A DNA stretch of 64,000 nt from JANSYL01 sp965229695 (lineage in GTDB: Bacteria; Pseudomonadota; Alphaproteobacteria; Rhodobacterales; Rhodobacteraceae), in contig OZ245921.1 in assembly GCA_965229695.1 (NCBI GenBank), forward strand, positions 2,480,001 through 2,544,000, in the 5' to 3' direction. The notes below the pieces were generated by a model. It saw nothing but the letters and a program-made list of their open reading frames with translations, made no database searches and had not been told where the DNA came from. Below are positions 57,209-64,000 of this stretch, in pieces. Both the position numbers and the translations under genes were made by a program. Each line of letters begins with the position of its first letter. Positions within the stretch are counted from its first letter, which is position 1.

Positions 57209-58348
57209 ATGACCGTCATGGCTGCACTGCTCGATACCGTTGATCCCGATGGGTTGCTGGAGTTTTCGGTGGTCTTCACCGACCGTTCGCTCAACCATAT
57301 GTCCGCCAGTTTCCGCCAGGTGATGACCGATATCTCCGGCATGTTGAAACAGGTCTATGGGGCCGAAGGCGTCGTGCTCGTCCCCGGCGGCGGCAGTTTC
57401 GCGATGGAGGCCGTGGCCCGCCAATTCGCCCAAGGCCAAGATGTGCTGGTGGTGCGCAATGGCTGGTTCTCCTTCCGCTGGAGCCAGATCCTCGACGCGG
57501 GCGGGTTTGCGGGCACGGAAACCGTGATGAAGGCGCGGCCCGCGGGCAATGCCGCCCAATCCCCATACGCCCCGGCCCCAATTGAGGAGGTCACCGCCCG
57601 CATCCGCGCCGAAAAACCCGGTGTGGTCTTTGCGCCCCATGTCGAAACCTCCGCCGGGATCATCCTGCCCGACGATTACATCGCTGCCCTGGCCGAGGCC
57701 GCGCATGAGGTTGGCGCGCTCATGGTGCTTGATTGCATCGCTTCGGGCTGCGTCTGGGTTGAAATGGCCGCAACCGGTGTCGATGTCCTGATCTCCGCCC
57801 CACAAAAGGGCTGGTCGGCGCAGCCTTGCGCGGGGCTGGTGATGCTGTCGGACCGCGCCATCGCGCGGATGCAAGACACCAGCTCGAACAGCTTCGCGGG
57901 CGATCTAAAAGCCTGGGCCAATATCATGGCCGCGTATGAGGCGGGAGGACATGCCTATCACGCGACCATGCCCACCGATGCGCTGCGCGTTTTCCGCGAC
58001 ACGATGGTCGAGACCCGCGATTACGGCTTTGACAAGTTGAAACAGGCGCAATGGGCGCTGGGCAACGGCGCGCGCGCTTTGCTGGTGCAAAAGGGCATCC
58101 GCCCCGTCGCCGCCGACGGCTTTGGCGCGCCCGGCGTGGTGGTCAGCTATACCGACGACCCGGAGGTGAAATCCGGCGCGAAATTCGCGGCCCTTGGCGT
58201 GCAAGTCGCCGCTGGCGTGCCGCTGCGCGTCGATGAACCCGCAGAGTTCAGCACCTTCCGTATCGGCCTTTTTGGCCTCGACAAACTCTACGATCTCGAT
58301 GCCACGCTCGCGCGTCTTGAAGCCGCCCTCGATCAGGTCTTCGTTTAA
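57209..58348 (+). CDS. PLP-dependent class V aminotransferase (alanine-glyoxylate / serine-pyruvate type)
   Basis: The 379-residue protein is a class V, fold-type I aminotransferase. 'GVVLVPGGGSFAMEAVARQF' binds the cofactor phosphate, 'ALMVLDCIASGCVWVEMAAT' includes the aspartate that contacts the pyridine nitrogen, and 'LISAPQKGWSAQPCAGLVML' carries the Schiff-base lysine. These fit alanine-glyoxylate or serine-pyruvate type enzymes. The amino donor is unknown. ATG 57209 follows AGGG; ATG 57218 is an alternative. It sits after the two Lrp-type regulators. Confidence 0.88.
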   Translation: MTVMAALLDTVDPDGLLEFSVVFTDRSLNHMSASFRQVMTDISGMLKQVYGAEGVVLVPGGGSFAMEAVARQFAQGQDVLVVRNGWFSFRWSQILDAGGFAGTETVMKARPAGNAAQSPYAPAPIEEVTARIRAEKPGVVFAPHVETSAGIILPDDYIAALAEAAHEVGALMVLDCIASGCVWVEMAATGVDVLISAPQKGWSAQPCAGLVMLSDRAIARMQDTSSNSFAGDLKAWANIMAAYEAGGHAYHATMPTDALRVFRDTMVETRDYGFDKLKQAQWALGNGARALLVQKGIRPVAADGFGAPGVVVSYTDDPEVKSGAKFAALGVQVAAGVPLRVDEPAEFSTFRIGLFGLDKLYDLDATLARLEAALDQVFV

Positions 58349-58396
58349 CCGCGTATTAAGGTTAACGCGCTGCCGCCCGGTGCGCGCGCCTGCCAT

Positions 58397-58473
58397 GAAC
58401 CGGTTCTTGGGCTCTGCCCGTTCGAACCTTGATCGGTCCACCGGACCGATCCTCACCTGTGGTGAACCGGTTC
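58397..58473. repeat. inverted-repeat cluster in the aminotransferase-ubiH gap
   Basis: Two identical GAACCGGTTC palindromes (58397-58406 and 58464-58473) flank a 9-bp stem with a three-base loop (GATCGGTCC, ACC, GGACCGATC; 58431-58451). No T-run follows. A protein-binding or RNA-structural role is possible. Confidence 0.6.
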
Positions 58474-58476
58474 TCA

Positions 58477-58498
58477 TTCTCTGTTTCTTAAATATCCC
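58477..58498 (-). repeat. dispersed 22-base repeat, copy C
   Basis: The minus strand reads GGGATATTT, AA, then GAAACAGAGAA, matching copies A and B. It sits directly before the G/C hairpin array at 58504-58590. Confidence 0.75.
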
Positions 58499-58503
58499 GG
58501 GGG

Positions 58504-58590
58504 TTTGGGGGCTGGCCCCCAAAGAAAAGCAGTGTTTGGGGGCAAGCCCCCAAGAAAAGCAGTGTTTAGGCGCTGGCCCCCAAAAAAGAA
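58504..58590. repeat. tandem degenerate repeat with nested hairpins
   Basis: About 2.5 units of a 30-base repeat. The block AAGAAAAGCAGTGTTT occurs at 58522-58537 and 58552-58567, each flanked by CCCCC and GGGGG-type tracts. The tracts form hairpins at 58504-58523 and 58536-58553. A third partial unit (CCCCCAAAAAAGAATGCG) ends the array. It occupies the gap before the ubiH-type stop. Confidence 0.75.
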
Positions 58591-58612
58591 TGCGTTTGAC
58601 CTGCCGATCCGC

Positions 58613-59818
58613 TCAGCCCGTCGCCCCAAGCCCCGCGCGCATCAACACGCGCCGCACGGGGGCCACGGAATAAAACGCATTCAGCGCCCGCATCCGCATG
58701 TCGCGCAAGCCCGGCGCCTCGGCCATCGAGGCGCGGTTGAGCGCGTCCACCCCGGTGATCCGCGCCACCACTTCGGCATGGCGCGTGCGATGATAACGCC
58801 GCAACAAATCGCGCGCGCCGGGATCAGCGCGATGGGCTTCGGCCAGATCCAGCAAAACCCGCAGATCGGCCAGGCTCATATTCAACCCCTGCGCGCCGAT
58901 GGGTGGCATCACATGGGCGGCCTCGGCAATCAGGGCGATGCGTTCGGCCTCCATCCGGTCGGCGATCTGGCTGATAATCGGCCAAATCGTGCGCCGCCCG
59001 ACCAAACGCAATGACCCGAACAGATGGCCCGAGCGTTCGGTCATCTCGGCATTAAACGCCGCCTCGTCCAACTCCAGCAGGCGCTGCGCCTCGGGCCCGC
59101 GCTCCATCCACACAATGGCCGAGGCTGGCTGCCCCTCATGATCGGGCAGGGGCACGAGCGTGAACGGCCCGCCGGAGCGGTGAATTTCGGTCGAGACATT
59201 CTCATGCGGCACCGGATGCGTCACCGCAAAGGCCAGCGCCTTTTGCCCATACCGGGTTGTTGTCACGCCAATCCCCGCGGCCTCCCGCACGGGAGAGGCG
59301 CGGCCATCGGCCCCCACGACCAGCTTGGCGCGGATGCGGCTGCCATCACTCAACCTGATGCGTGCCTCGCTGTCGCGGGTCAGCAGATCGGCTGTGCCTT
59401 GGCCCGCCCGAAACGCGACATTCGGCAGATTGCTCAGATGGGCCACAATCTCGCGCCGCAGCAGCCAATTGGGCAGGTTCCAACCAAAGGGCAGGTCCGA
59501 GATATCGGCGGCATTGAAATCATGGGCCACACGCGGTTCGGGCGTTTCACCGCCCGCATCCACGATCCGCATGATTTGCAACGGCATGGCAAAGGGTTCC
59601 AGCCGCGCCCACAGCCCCACCCGGTCCAGAAACAGCCGCGAGGGCTGCAAAAACGCGGTCGTGCGCAGGTCCGCGCCCTTGGCCTGGCCATCGGTGATCG
59701 GCGGCGCGGGATCGGCGCAAATCACGCGGAACCCCGCCGCACCAAAGGCGCTGGCCGCGATCAGCCCCGCAACCCCGCCGCCGGAGACAAAGACATCCGT
59801 ATCGATCAGCTTTGACAT
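58613..59818 (-). CDS. FAD-dependent UbiH/UbiF-family hydroxylase
   Basis: The 401-residue protein is an FAD monooxygenase of the UbiH/COQ6 family. 'DVFVSGGGVAGLIAASAFGA' is the Rossmann GxGxxG site, 'KLVVGADGRASPVREAAGI' is the DG motif, and 'ALIAEAAHVMPPIGAQGLNM' is the second FAD motif (GD replaced by EAA, so one acidic residue of the typical GDAAH is shifted). Members hydroxylate the ring of ubiquinone precursors. Which ring position is unknown. It converges with the aminotransferase gene. Confidence 0.88.
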   Translation of the reverse strand: MSKLIDTDVFVSGGGVAGLIAASAFGAAGFRVICADPAPPITDGQAKGADLRTTAFLQPSRLFLDRVGLWARLEPFAMPLQIMRIVDAGGETPEPRVAHDFNAADISDLPFGWNLPNWLLRREIVAHLSNLPNVAFRAGQGTADLLTRDSEARIRLSDGSRIRAKLVVGADGRASPVREAAGIGVTTTRYGQKALAFAVTHPVPHENVSTEIHRSGGPFTLVPLPDHEGQPASAIVWMERGPEAQRLLELDEAAFNAEMTERSGHLFGSLRLVGRRTIWPIISQIADRMEAERIALIAEAAHVMPPIGAQGLNMSLADLRVLLDLAEAHRADPGARDLLRRYHRTRHAEVVARITGVDALNRASMAEAPGLRDMRMRALNAFYSVAPVRRVLMRAGLGATG

Positions 59819-59884
59819 GCCCTAGACCTAGGGGCCAAAGCTGTAAGCGTCGAAGCGGCACTCTGTCTCAAGGCGCGGCGTGGA

Positions 59885-60136
59885 TCAGCCCAGCGTGATG
59901 CGGATCAGCGTGATCAGAATCGCTGCGGCCAGCCCCAGGGCGGGCAGGATCAGACCGGGATAACCAAAGAGAAGGATCAAGCACAGCCAGGCCGACACGC
60001 CGCCTGCGATGGCGTACCAAACATTGTCGTCGTCGCCTTCGACAACCTCTTTGGCGATGCGCCCGAAAAAGGGCAGCCGATAGGTGATGTGACGGGTGAT
60101 ATAGCGCGGCTTGGGCGCATCGGTGATCATGGCCAT
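59885..60136 (-). CDS. small membrane protein of unknown function
   Basis: The 83-residue protein has a basic, soluble start ('KPRYITRHITYRLPFFGRIA') and two hydrophobic helices (about 41-58 and 62-80) at the C-terminus. ATG 60136, after AGGAGACCCAGA, is preferred over ATG 60190. No family is recognised. It follows the nucleotidase gene on the same strand and precedes ubiH. Confidence 0.65.
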   Translation of the reverse strand: MAMITDAPKPRYITRHITYRLPFFGRIAKEVVEGDDDNVWYAIAGGVSAWLCLILLFGYPGLILPALGLAAAILITLIRITLG

Positions 60137-60252
60137 TCTGGGTCTCCTGTTCGCATGACAGAAGATGGGGTGCCGCAGCGCAGCATCCATGGTCGCCAGT
60201 GTCGCAGAGCCGGGCCTATCGCGGTGATCGCCGCGCCCTATCGGGCAGGGTG

Positions 60253-60900
60253 TTAGGGCAGCAATTGGGCCAGGAACCCGCCCAGATCATCGGTGTGATG
60301 GTGAATATGGGGCGCGGGTTCGGGTGCGGGCGCCACATGCACGGTGCGCAGGCCCATGGCATGCGGCACGCTGAGGTTACGAGCATCATCCTCGAACATG
60401 GCCGCGCGGGTGGGGGCCAGGCCATCTTTGGCAAAGATCATCTCGAACGCGGCGGCTTGGGGTTTGGGTTGGTAATCGGCATGTTCCACCCCATAGATCG
60501 CGTCGAACAAGCCATCCAAGCCGCGATGGGCCAGCACCTTTTCAGCGTAAGGCGCGCTGCCATTGGTATAGACGATGCGGCGGCCGGGCAGGGCGCCGAT
60601 CCGCGCGGCCAGCTCGGCATCCGGCGACAACACCGTGAAATCAATGTCATGCACCGCATCCAAATAGGGTACCGGGTCGATCAGATGGTTCTGCATCAGG
60701 CCTGCCAGGGTGGTGCCATGTTCGCGCCAATAGGCATCGCGCAGCCGATCGGCCGCCACGGCATCCAGGCCCAGGGCCTGCATCACATAGGCCGTCATCT
60801 TAACGTTGATCTGGTCGAACAACGCCATCTCGGGCGGATAAAGCGTGTTGTCGAGGTCGAAGACCCAGGTTTCGACATGGGAAAAGCGATCGGCTGGCAT
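60253..60900 (-). CDS. HAD-family pyrimidine 5'-nucleotidase
   Basis: The 215-residue protein is a HAD phosphatase of the pyrimidine 5'-nucleotidase (SDT1-like) type. Motif I is 'VFDLDNTLYPPEMALFDQIN' (nucleophile Asp near residue 15), motif II 'RRIVYTNGSAPYAEKVLAHR', and motif III/IV 'YQPKPQAAAFEM' and 'AAMFEDDARNL'. The family hydrolyses pyrimidine nucleotides or related phosphates. It is divergent from the GntR gene across about 95 bases. Confidence 0.9.
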   Translation of the reverse strand: MPADRFSHVETWVFDLDNTLYPPEMALFDQINVKMTAYVMQALGLDAVAADRLRDAYWREHGTTLAGLMQNHLIDPVPYLDAVHDIDFTVLSPDAELAARIGALPGRRIVYTNGSAPYAEKVLAHRGLDGLFDAIYGVEHADYQPKPQAAAFEMIFAKDGLAPTRAAMFEDDARNLSVPHAMGLRTVHVAPAPEPAPHIHHHTDDLGGFLAQLLP

Positions 60901-60995
60901 GGGCCAAGCCCTAGGGCCAGGCGGCGATTAGGGCAAGGCTTGCCTTTGATCGAGGGCGCGCCTAGCCTGACGGTATACAAAAGGATACCGAAACC

Positions 60996-61643
60996 ATGGC
61001 GACGAAATCCCCGCCACCCCAGAAAGATGCCTATGATCTGATCCTGGAGGCCATCGATACCGGCGTCTACCGGCCCGGCGCGCGTTTGGTGGAATCGGAA
61101 CTGGCCGAACGGTTCGGTGTCAGCCGCACGCCGATCCGCGAGGCGTTGCAGCGGCTCGAGACCCAAAGCCTGCTGACGCGCGATGGGCGCAGCTTGATCG
61201 TGGCTTCGCTGGATCACGCGCAAATGGCCGAGCTTTACGCCGTGCGCCAGGAGTTGGAGGGGTTGGCGGCAAAGCTGGCCGCCCAGCACGCCGCCGAAGA
61301 AGAGGTCGCGGTTTTGCGCGAAATGGTGAAAGCCGACCGTGCGCTTTTGGGCGACCCCGAGGCTTTGGCCCGCGCCAATCGGCGCTTCCATCACCAGATT
61401 CATCTGGCCAGCCATAACCGCTATCTCGTGCAGCAATTGGATCTGGTTTATCGCTCGATGGCACTGATGGCGCGCACGTCATTGGCGGCGGCGGGGCGGG
61501 GCGAAAAGGCCCTGGCCGAGCATTCCGAGATTGTCGAGGCCATTGCCGCCCGCGATGGTGACCGTGCCGCGCAGGCGTTGAAAGACCATCTGTCGATCGC
61601 TTTTGTCGTGCGTCTGAAGGAAGAGGCGGAACGACAGAGTTAG
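60996..61643 (+). CDS. GntR-family (FCD/FadR-type) transcriptional regulator
   Basis: The 215-residue protein has the GntR winged helix-turn-helix ('GARLVESELAERFGVSRTPI', 'REALQRLETQSLLTRDGRSL') and an FCD effector domain of helices ('AELYAVRQELEGLAAKLAAQ', 'NRRFHHQIHLASHNRYLVQQ', 'EHSEIVEAIAARDGDRAAQA'). The FCD domain usually binds small carboxylates with a metal held by Asp and His. It is divergent from the nucleotidase gene. Its stop overlaps the GT2 gene end by four bases on the opposite strand. Confidence 0.93.
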   Translation: MATKSPPPQKDAYDLILEAIDTGVYRPGARLVESELAERFGVSRTPIREALQRLETQSLLTRDGRSLIVASLDHAQMAELYAVRQELEGLAAKLAAQHAAEEEVAVLREMVKADRALLGDPEALARANRRFHHQIHLASHNRYLVQQLDLVYRSMALMARTSLAAAGRGEKALAEHSEIVEAIAARDGDRAAQALKDHLSIAFVVRLKEEAERQS

Positions 61644-63625
61644 CCCGCCGCCTTTATCTTGGCCTGCACGGGGCTGGGCGCCGCGCCCCCAAACTGACCA
61701 TGGGTGGTCTTGGCCCAGAAAAACGGGCGGATCAGCATTTCTGTGGCGGCACGGCAGGCCGCCAAGGTGCCGAGAAAATGGTAAAACTCGACCAAAGGAA
61801 TCCAACGCCTTAGGGGCCGCAGATGCTGGGCGCGGGTGGCGTAGATCGACACGGCGAGCGACACCAGCAAACCGAATAAAAGGCTGATCGCCAGCGGGAT
61901 GAATTGGGCCGGGGTTAAAACCGCATCAATCGGATGCGCCATACCGAAGGATTTGACAATGAAGCTCCATAAAAGCGGGGCGATTAGAAAGCCCACGACG
62001 GCAAACAGAACCTGCACTTGAAAGCCGAAGAAGCGCCAAGTGCCCAGATCCCGCCAAAGCGCAAGCGGGTCGCGCATCGCGATGGCCCAGGTGATCAAAT
62101 AGCCCTTTTGCCAACGCGTGCGCTGTTTGATCCAGGGCACCACAGCCGCGTTGGCCTCCTCAAAGGTGGTGGTCTCGACAATCTCGGTCCGATACCCGTG
62201 GCGGGTCAGCCGCAAGCCAAGCTCCGCATCCTCGGTCACGTTATGCGCATCCCACGCGCCCAGCTTTTCCAGGACGTTTCGGCGCAGAAACAGGGTCGTG
62301 CCGCCCAAGGGCACGAACAGCCCAAGCCGCTGCACGCCGGGCAAAAGCACGCGGAACCAGCAGGCATATTCAATGGAAAAGCAGCGCGCCAAAGCGTTGT
62401 GATGGCTGTTGTAGTAATCCAGACGCCCTTGCAGGCAAGCAACCTCGGGCGGGACTTGGGCAAAACGCTTGACAACGCGTGTGATCTGATCGGGTTCGGG
62501 GCGGTCTTCGGCGTCATAGATGCCAATGATCTCACCCCGCGCGAAATTCAGGGCGAAATTTAGGGCGCGCGGCTTGGTGCGCGGCTGGCCCGGCGGCACC
62601 GCAATGGCGCGCATCCAAGGTGGCAGGGTGCAGCGGGCGAGCGCGTCATGGGTTGTGTCATCATCCGCTTCGGTGACCAAGATCACATCCAGCCGGTCCG
62701 GCGGGTAGTCGAGCTTTGAAAGATTGGCGATCAGGCTGGAGGCGATCTCTCGCTCTTTGAAAAGGGGTACAAAAATCGTCACCAGGGGTTGGCGGATGGG
62801 AGGCGTTGGGGCGATGGGTTTCTTGGCTTTGCTGGCGGCGCGATGGACCCTCAATGTGGTGGCGAAGGCCAGAACTTTCAGGGCGATATTGGCGTAGAAC
62901 ACCAGCAAGGCGAGCGCGAAAAGGGCGACAGCGGCCGCGGTCGGATGGGTCACCGCGCCGATGGCCAAGACGACCCCGACCAGTTGCAGGCGATAGAGCG
63001 CGCTGTCGGCCCGCCACGTGCGGCAACTAACATGCTCAGGCGTTCGCCCTTCGGCCCGCCGCGCCAGGGCCTCGCCATAAAGCGCGGTTTGCGCGGCAAG
63101 GATTTGGTCGCGCGCGGCCAGGGTGAAGCTGACCCGCAGGTCTGGAGGCAGGGCGCGGCGCAGTTCGGGGATATGATCAGGCTCGGCCAGGGCCACCACC
63201 AGGGTCGAGCCCGCCCAGCGCCAGGGCACAGCGCCATATGCGATGGCCGTTTTGACCGGCAGACAGGCGGCCAGGCCGTGATCCGGGCGGGGCTGGCCCA
63301 GATCGGATATGCCCAACCCGTGCAGCGTTGATTGGGCCGTGATCAGATCAACCTCGCTGACCGCGCCTTGGGCCAAGAGGATATCACCAAGCGGGCGGTT
63401 GAGCGTGCGCTTGGATTTGCGGGCCGCCGATAGCTGGGCGGCGGTGACCAGGCCGCGCGACAAAAGCACCTGCGCCAAAGAGCGGTAATCGCGCCCCGGA
63501 TTGCGCAGCAGATGCGCAAGATCGCGACGCGCCGCCAGGGCGCGTGGTGGACGGCCGCGCAAGGCGGGCAGGGACGGTGGGCGATAGCCTTCGCGTTCCA
63601 TATGCTCCCCCGGATCTCGACCCAT
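61640..63625 (-). CDS. glycosyltransferase family 2 membrane protein with N-terminal GspE-N domain
   Basis: The protein (about 661 residues from ATG 63625; 63601 is an alternative) starts with a GspE/MshE N-like domain ('LAQVLLSRGLVTAAQLSAAR', 'RPLGDILLAQGAVSEVDLIT', about 45-190). Two membrane helices follow, then a BcsA-like processive GT-A domain: 'PLVTIFVPLFKEREIASSLI', 'GEIIGIYDAEDRPEPDQITR' and 'HNVTEDAELGLRLTRHGYRT', and 'KQRTRWQKGYLITWA' (the QxxRW motif). More helices end it. It probably polymerises a surface polysaccharide, possibly with ligand control through the N-domain. The sugar is unknown. Confidence 0.88.
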   Translation of the reverse strand: MGRDPGEHMEREGYRPPSLPALRGRPPRALAARRDLAHLLRNPGRDYRSLAQVLLSRGLVTAAQLSAARKSKRTLNRPLGDILLAQGAVSEVDLITAQSTLHGLGISDLGQPRPDHGLAACLPVKTAIAYGAVPWRWAGSTLVVALAEPDHIPELRRALPPDLRVSFTLAARDQILAAQTALYGEALARRAEGRTPEHVSCRTWRADSALYRLQLVGVVLAIGAVTHPTAAAVALFALALLVFYANIALKVLAFATTLRVHRAASKAKKPIAPTPPIRQPLVTIFVPLFKEREIASSLIANLSKLDYPPDRLDVILVTEADDDTTHDALARCTLPPWMRAIAVPPGQPRTKPRALNFALNFARGEIIGIYDAEDRPEPDQITRVVKRFAQVPPEVACLQGRLDYYNSHHNALARCFSIEYACWFRVLLPGVQRLGLFVPLGGTTLFLRRNVLEKLGAWDAHNVTEDAELGLRLTRHGYRTEIVETTTFEEANAAVVPWIKQRTRWQKGYLITWAIAMRDPLALWRDLGTWRFFGFQVQVLFAVVGFLIAPLLWSFIVKSFGMAHPIDAVLTPAQFIPLAISLLFGLLVSLAVSIYATRAQHLRPLRRWIPLVEFYHFLGTLAACRAATEMLIRPFFWAKTTHGQFGGAAPSPVQAKIKAAG

Positions 63626-63712
63626 CGCCTTTGCGCGACAGGCCCAGATTGGGCTGCACAGCGTTAACAAGGGGTTAACAACCCAGGGTTGAGTTTCGCG
63701 CCGCCGGTTACC

Positions 63713-64000
63713 TTACGCGTCGACCTTACGCGCCGCGATGGCGGCGGCGAAGCGTTCGAACAGGTAATAGCTGTCTTGCGGGCCGGGGCTGGCCTCGGGG
63801 TGGTATTGCACCGAAAAGACCGGCTTGCCTTCGACCGCGATGCCGCAATTCGAGCCGTCGAAGAGCGAGACATGGGTTTCGGTCACGCCCGCGGGCAGGG
63901 ATTGGCTGTCGACTGTGAACCCATGGTTCATCGAGGTAATCTCGACCTTGCCGGTGGTCAGATCCTTGACCGGGTGGTTCGCGCCATGGTGGCCGTGGTT
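63713..64000 (-). CDS. carA: carbamoyl-phosphate synthase small subunit, C-terminal part
   Basis: The frame is open from base 64000 to TAA 63713-63715 and continues beyond the window. It reads 'NHGHHGANHPVKDLTTGKVE', 'ITSMNHGFTVDSQSLPAG', 'HVSLFDGSNCGIAVEGKPVF' and 'SVQYHPEASPGPQDSYYLFE'. This is the glutamine amidotransferase domain of CarA, with the catalytic His and Glu of the triad in 'QYHPEASPGP'. CarA supplies ammonia for carbamoyl phosphate in pyrimidine and arginine synthesis. About 95 C-terminal residues are visible. Confidence 0.97.
   Translation of the reverse strand, partial: NHGHHGANHPVKDLTTGKVEITSMNHGFTVDSQSLPAGVTETHVSLFDGSNCGIAVEGKPVFSVQYHPEASPGPQDSYYLFERFAAAIAARKVDA

Noticed and set aside
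58413..58455. tRNA-like GTTCGAACC element
   Set aside because: GTTCGAACC resembles a T-arm, but no acceptor, D or anticodon stems can be drawn around it.
1..64000. CRISPR arrays, prophage, insertion sequences, tRNA or rRNA genes
   Set aside because: No regularly spaced repeats, integrase, transposase, phage structural genes or tRNA cloverleafs were found on reading both strands.

Overview
The window looks like chromosomal DNA of an alphaproteobacterium of the Rhodobacteraceae (Roseobacter/Rhodobacter group). The reasons are the GC-rich codon use, a complex I operon broken up by small unidentified reading frames, family-typical small proteins (DUF5333, DUF5337, a Hint-domain protein, a DUF1127 protein), a TatABC-DUF815 cluster, and a type A RNase P RNA. 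There is no prophage, insertion sequence, CRISPR array or tRNA. Genes are dense, and only one gene-free stretch slightly exceeds 300 bases (39353-39659).

Region 1 (1-18663) is the distal part of the nuo (NADH:quinone oxidoreductase, complex I) operon: nuoE, F, G, H, I, J, K, L, M, N, followed by birA. Between the canonical subunits lie about a dozen accessory genes: two small secreted proteins before nuoE; two helix-hairpin-helix (HhH) proteins and a DUF5337 membrane protein between nuoE and nuoF; a 59-residue protein, a lipoprotein, a small membrane protein and a DUF5333 protein between nuoF and nuoG; a lipoprotein between G and H; a carboxymuconolactone decarboxylase-like protein between I and J; and a secreted protein between J and K. 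NuoE itself carries the HhH domain found in the next two genes. NuoL has a His/Asp-rich insertion. Terminator-like or palindromic sequences after nuoE and nuoJ suggest transcription through the operon may be graded.

Region 2 (18664-31375) holds coaX, RNase J and a convergent RhlE-type RNA helicase, preceded by a striking cluster of four inverted repeats. It continues with a lipoprotein, a frameshifted reading frame, an AT-richer glycosyltransferase (possible acquisition), release factor 3, a SnoaL-like protein, a Hint protein lacking the usual cysteine, a short-chain dehydrogenase, an AlkC-like glycosylase with a C-terminal domain, and an orphan FbpC-type ABC ATPase.

Region 3 (31376-44413) holds tatABC and a DUF815 ATPase, an AlkB-type alkane hydroxylase, ftsY, an EamA exporter, the septation protein IspZ (tail overlap with rluB), tadA, rnpB (minus strand), an AmpD amidase, an Excalibur-like lipoprotein, gatCA and a ceramidase-family membrane enzyme.

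Region 4 (44414-64000) is a set of housekeeping and metabolic genes: a UPF0173 hydrolase, a GNAT acetyltransferase, rpmG, a chromate transporter, a Bax-inhibitor-1 protein, a DUF1127/LysR divergent pair, a quinone oxidoreductase, an XRE regulator, a histidinol-phosphatase-like enzyme, a CAP-domain lipoprotein, a second EamA exporter, an ABM-domain protein, a hemerythrin, ilvC divergent from two overlapping Lrp/AsnC regulators, a class V aminotransferase, a UbiH-type hydroxylase, a HAD nucleotidase, a GntR regulator, a GspE-N/GT2 fusion and the 3' end of carA. Intergenic DNA contains a 22-base dispersed repeat seen three times. Gene calls rest on reading translations and motifs by eye; no database search or folding program was run.
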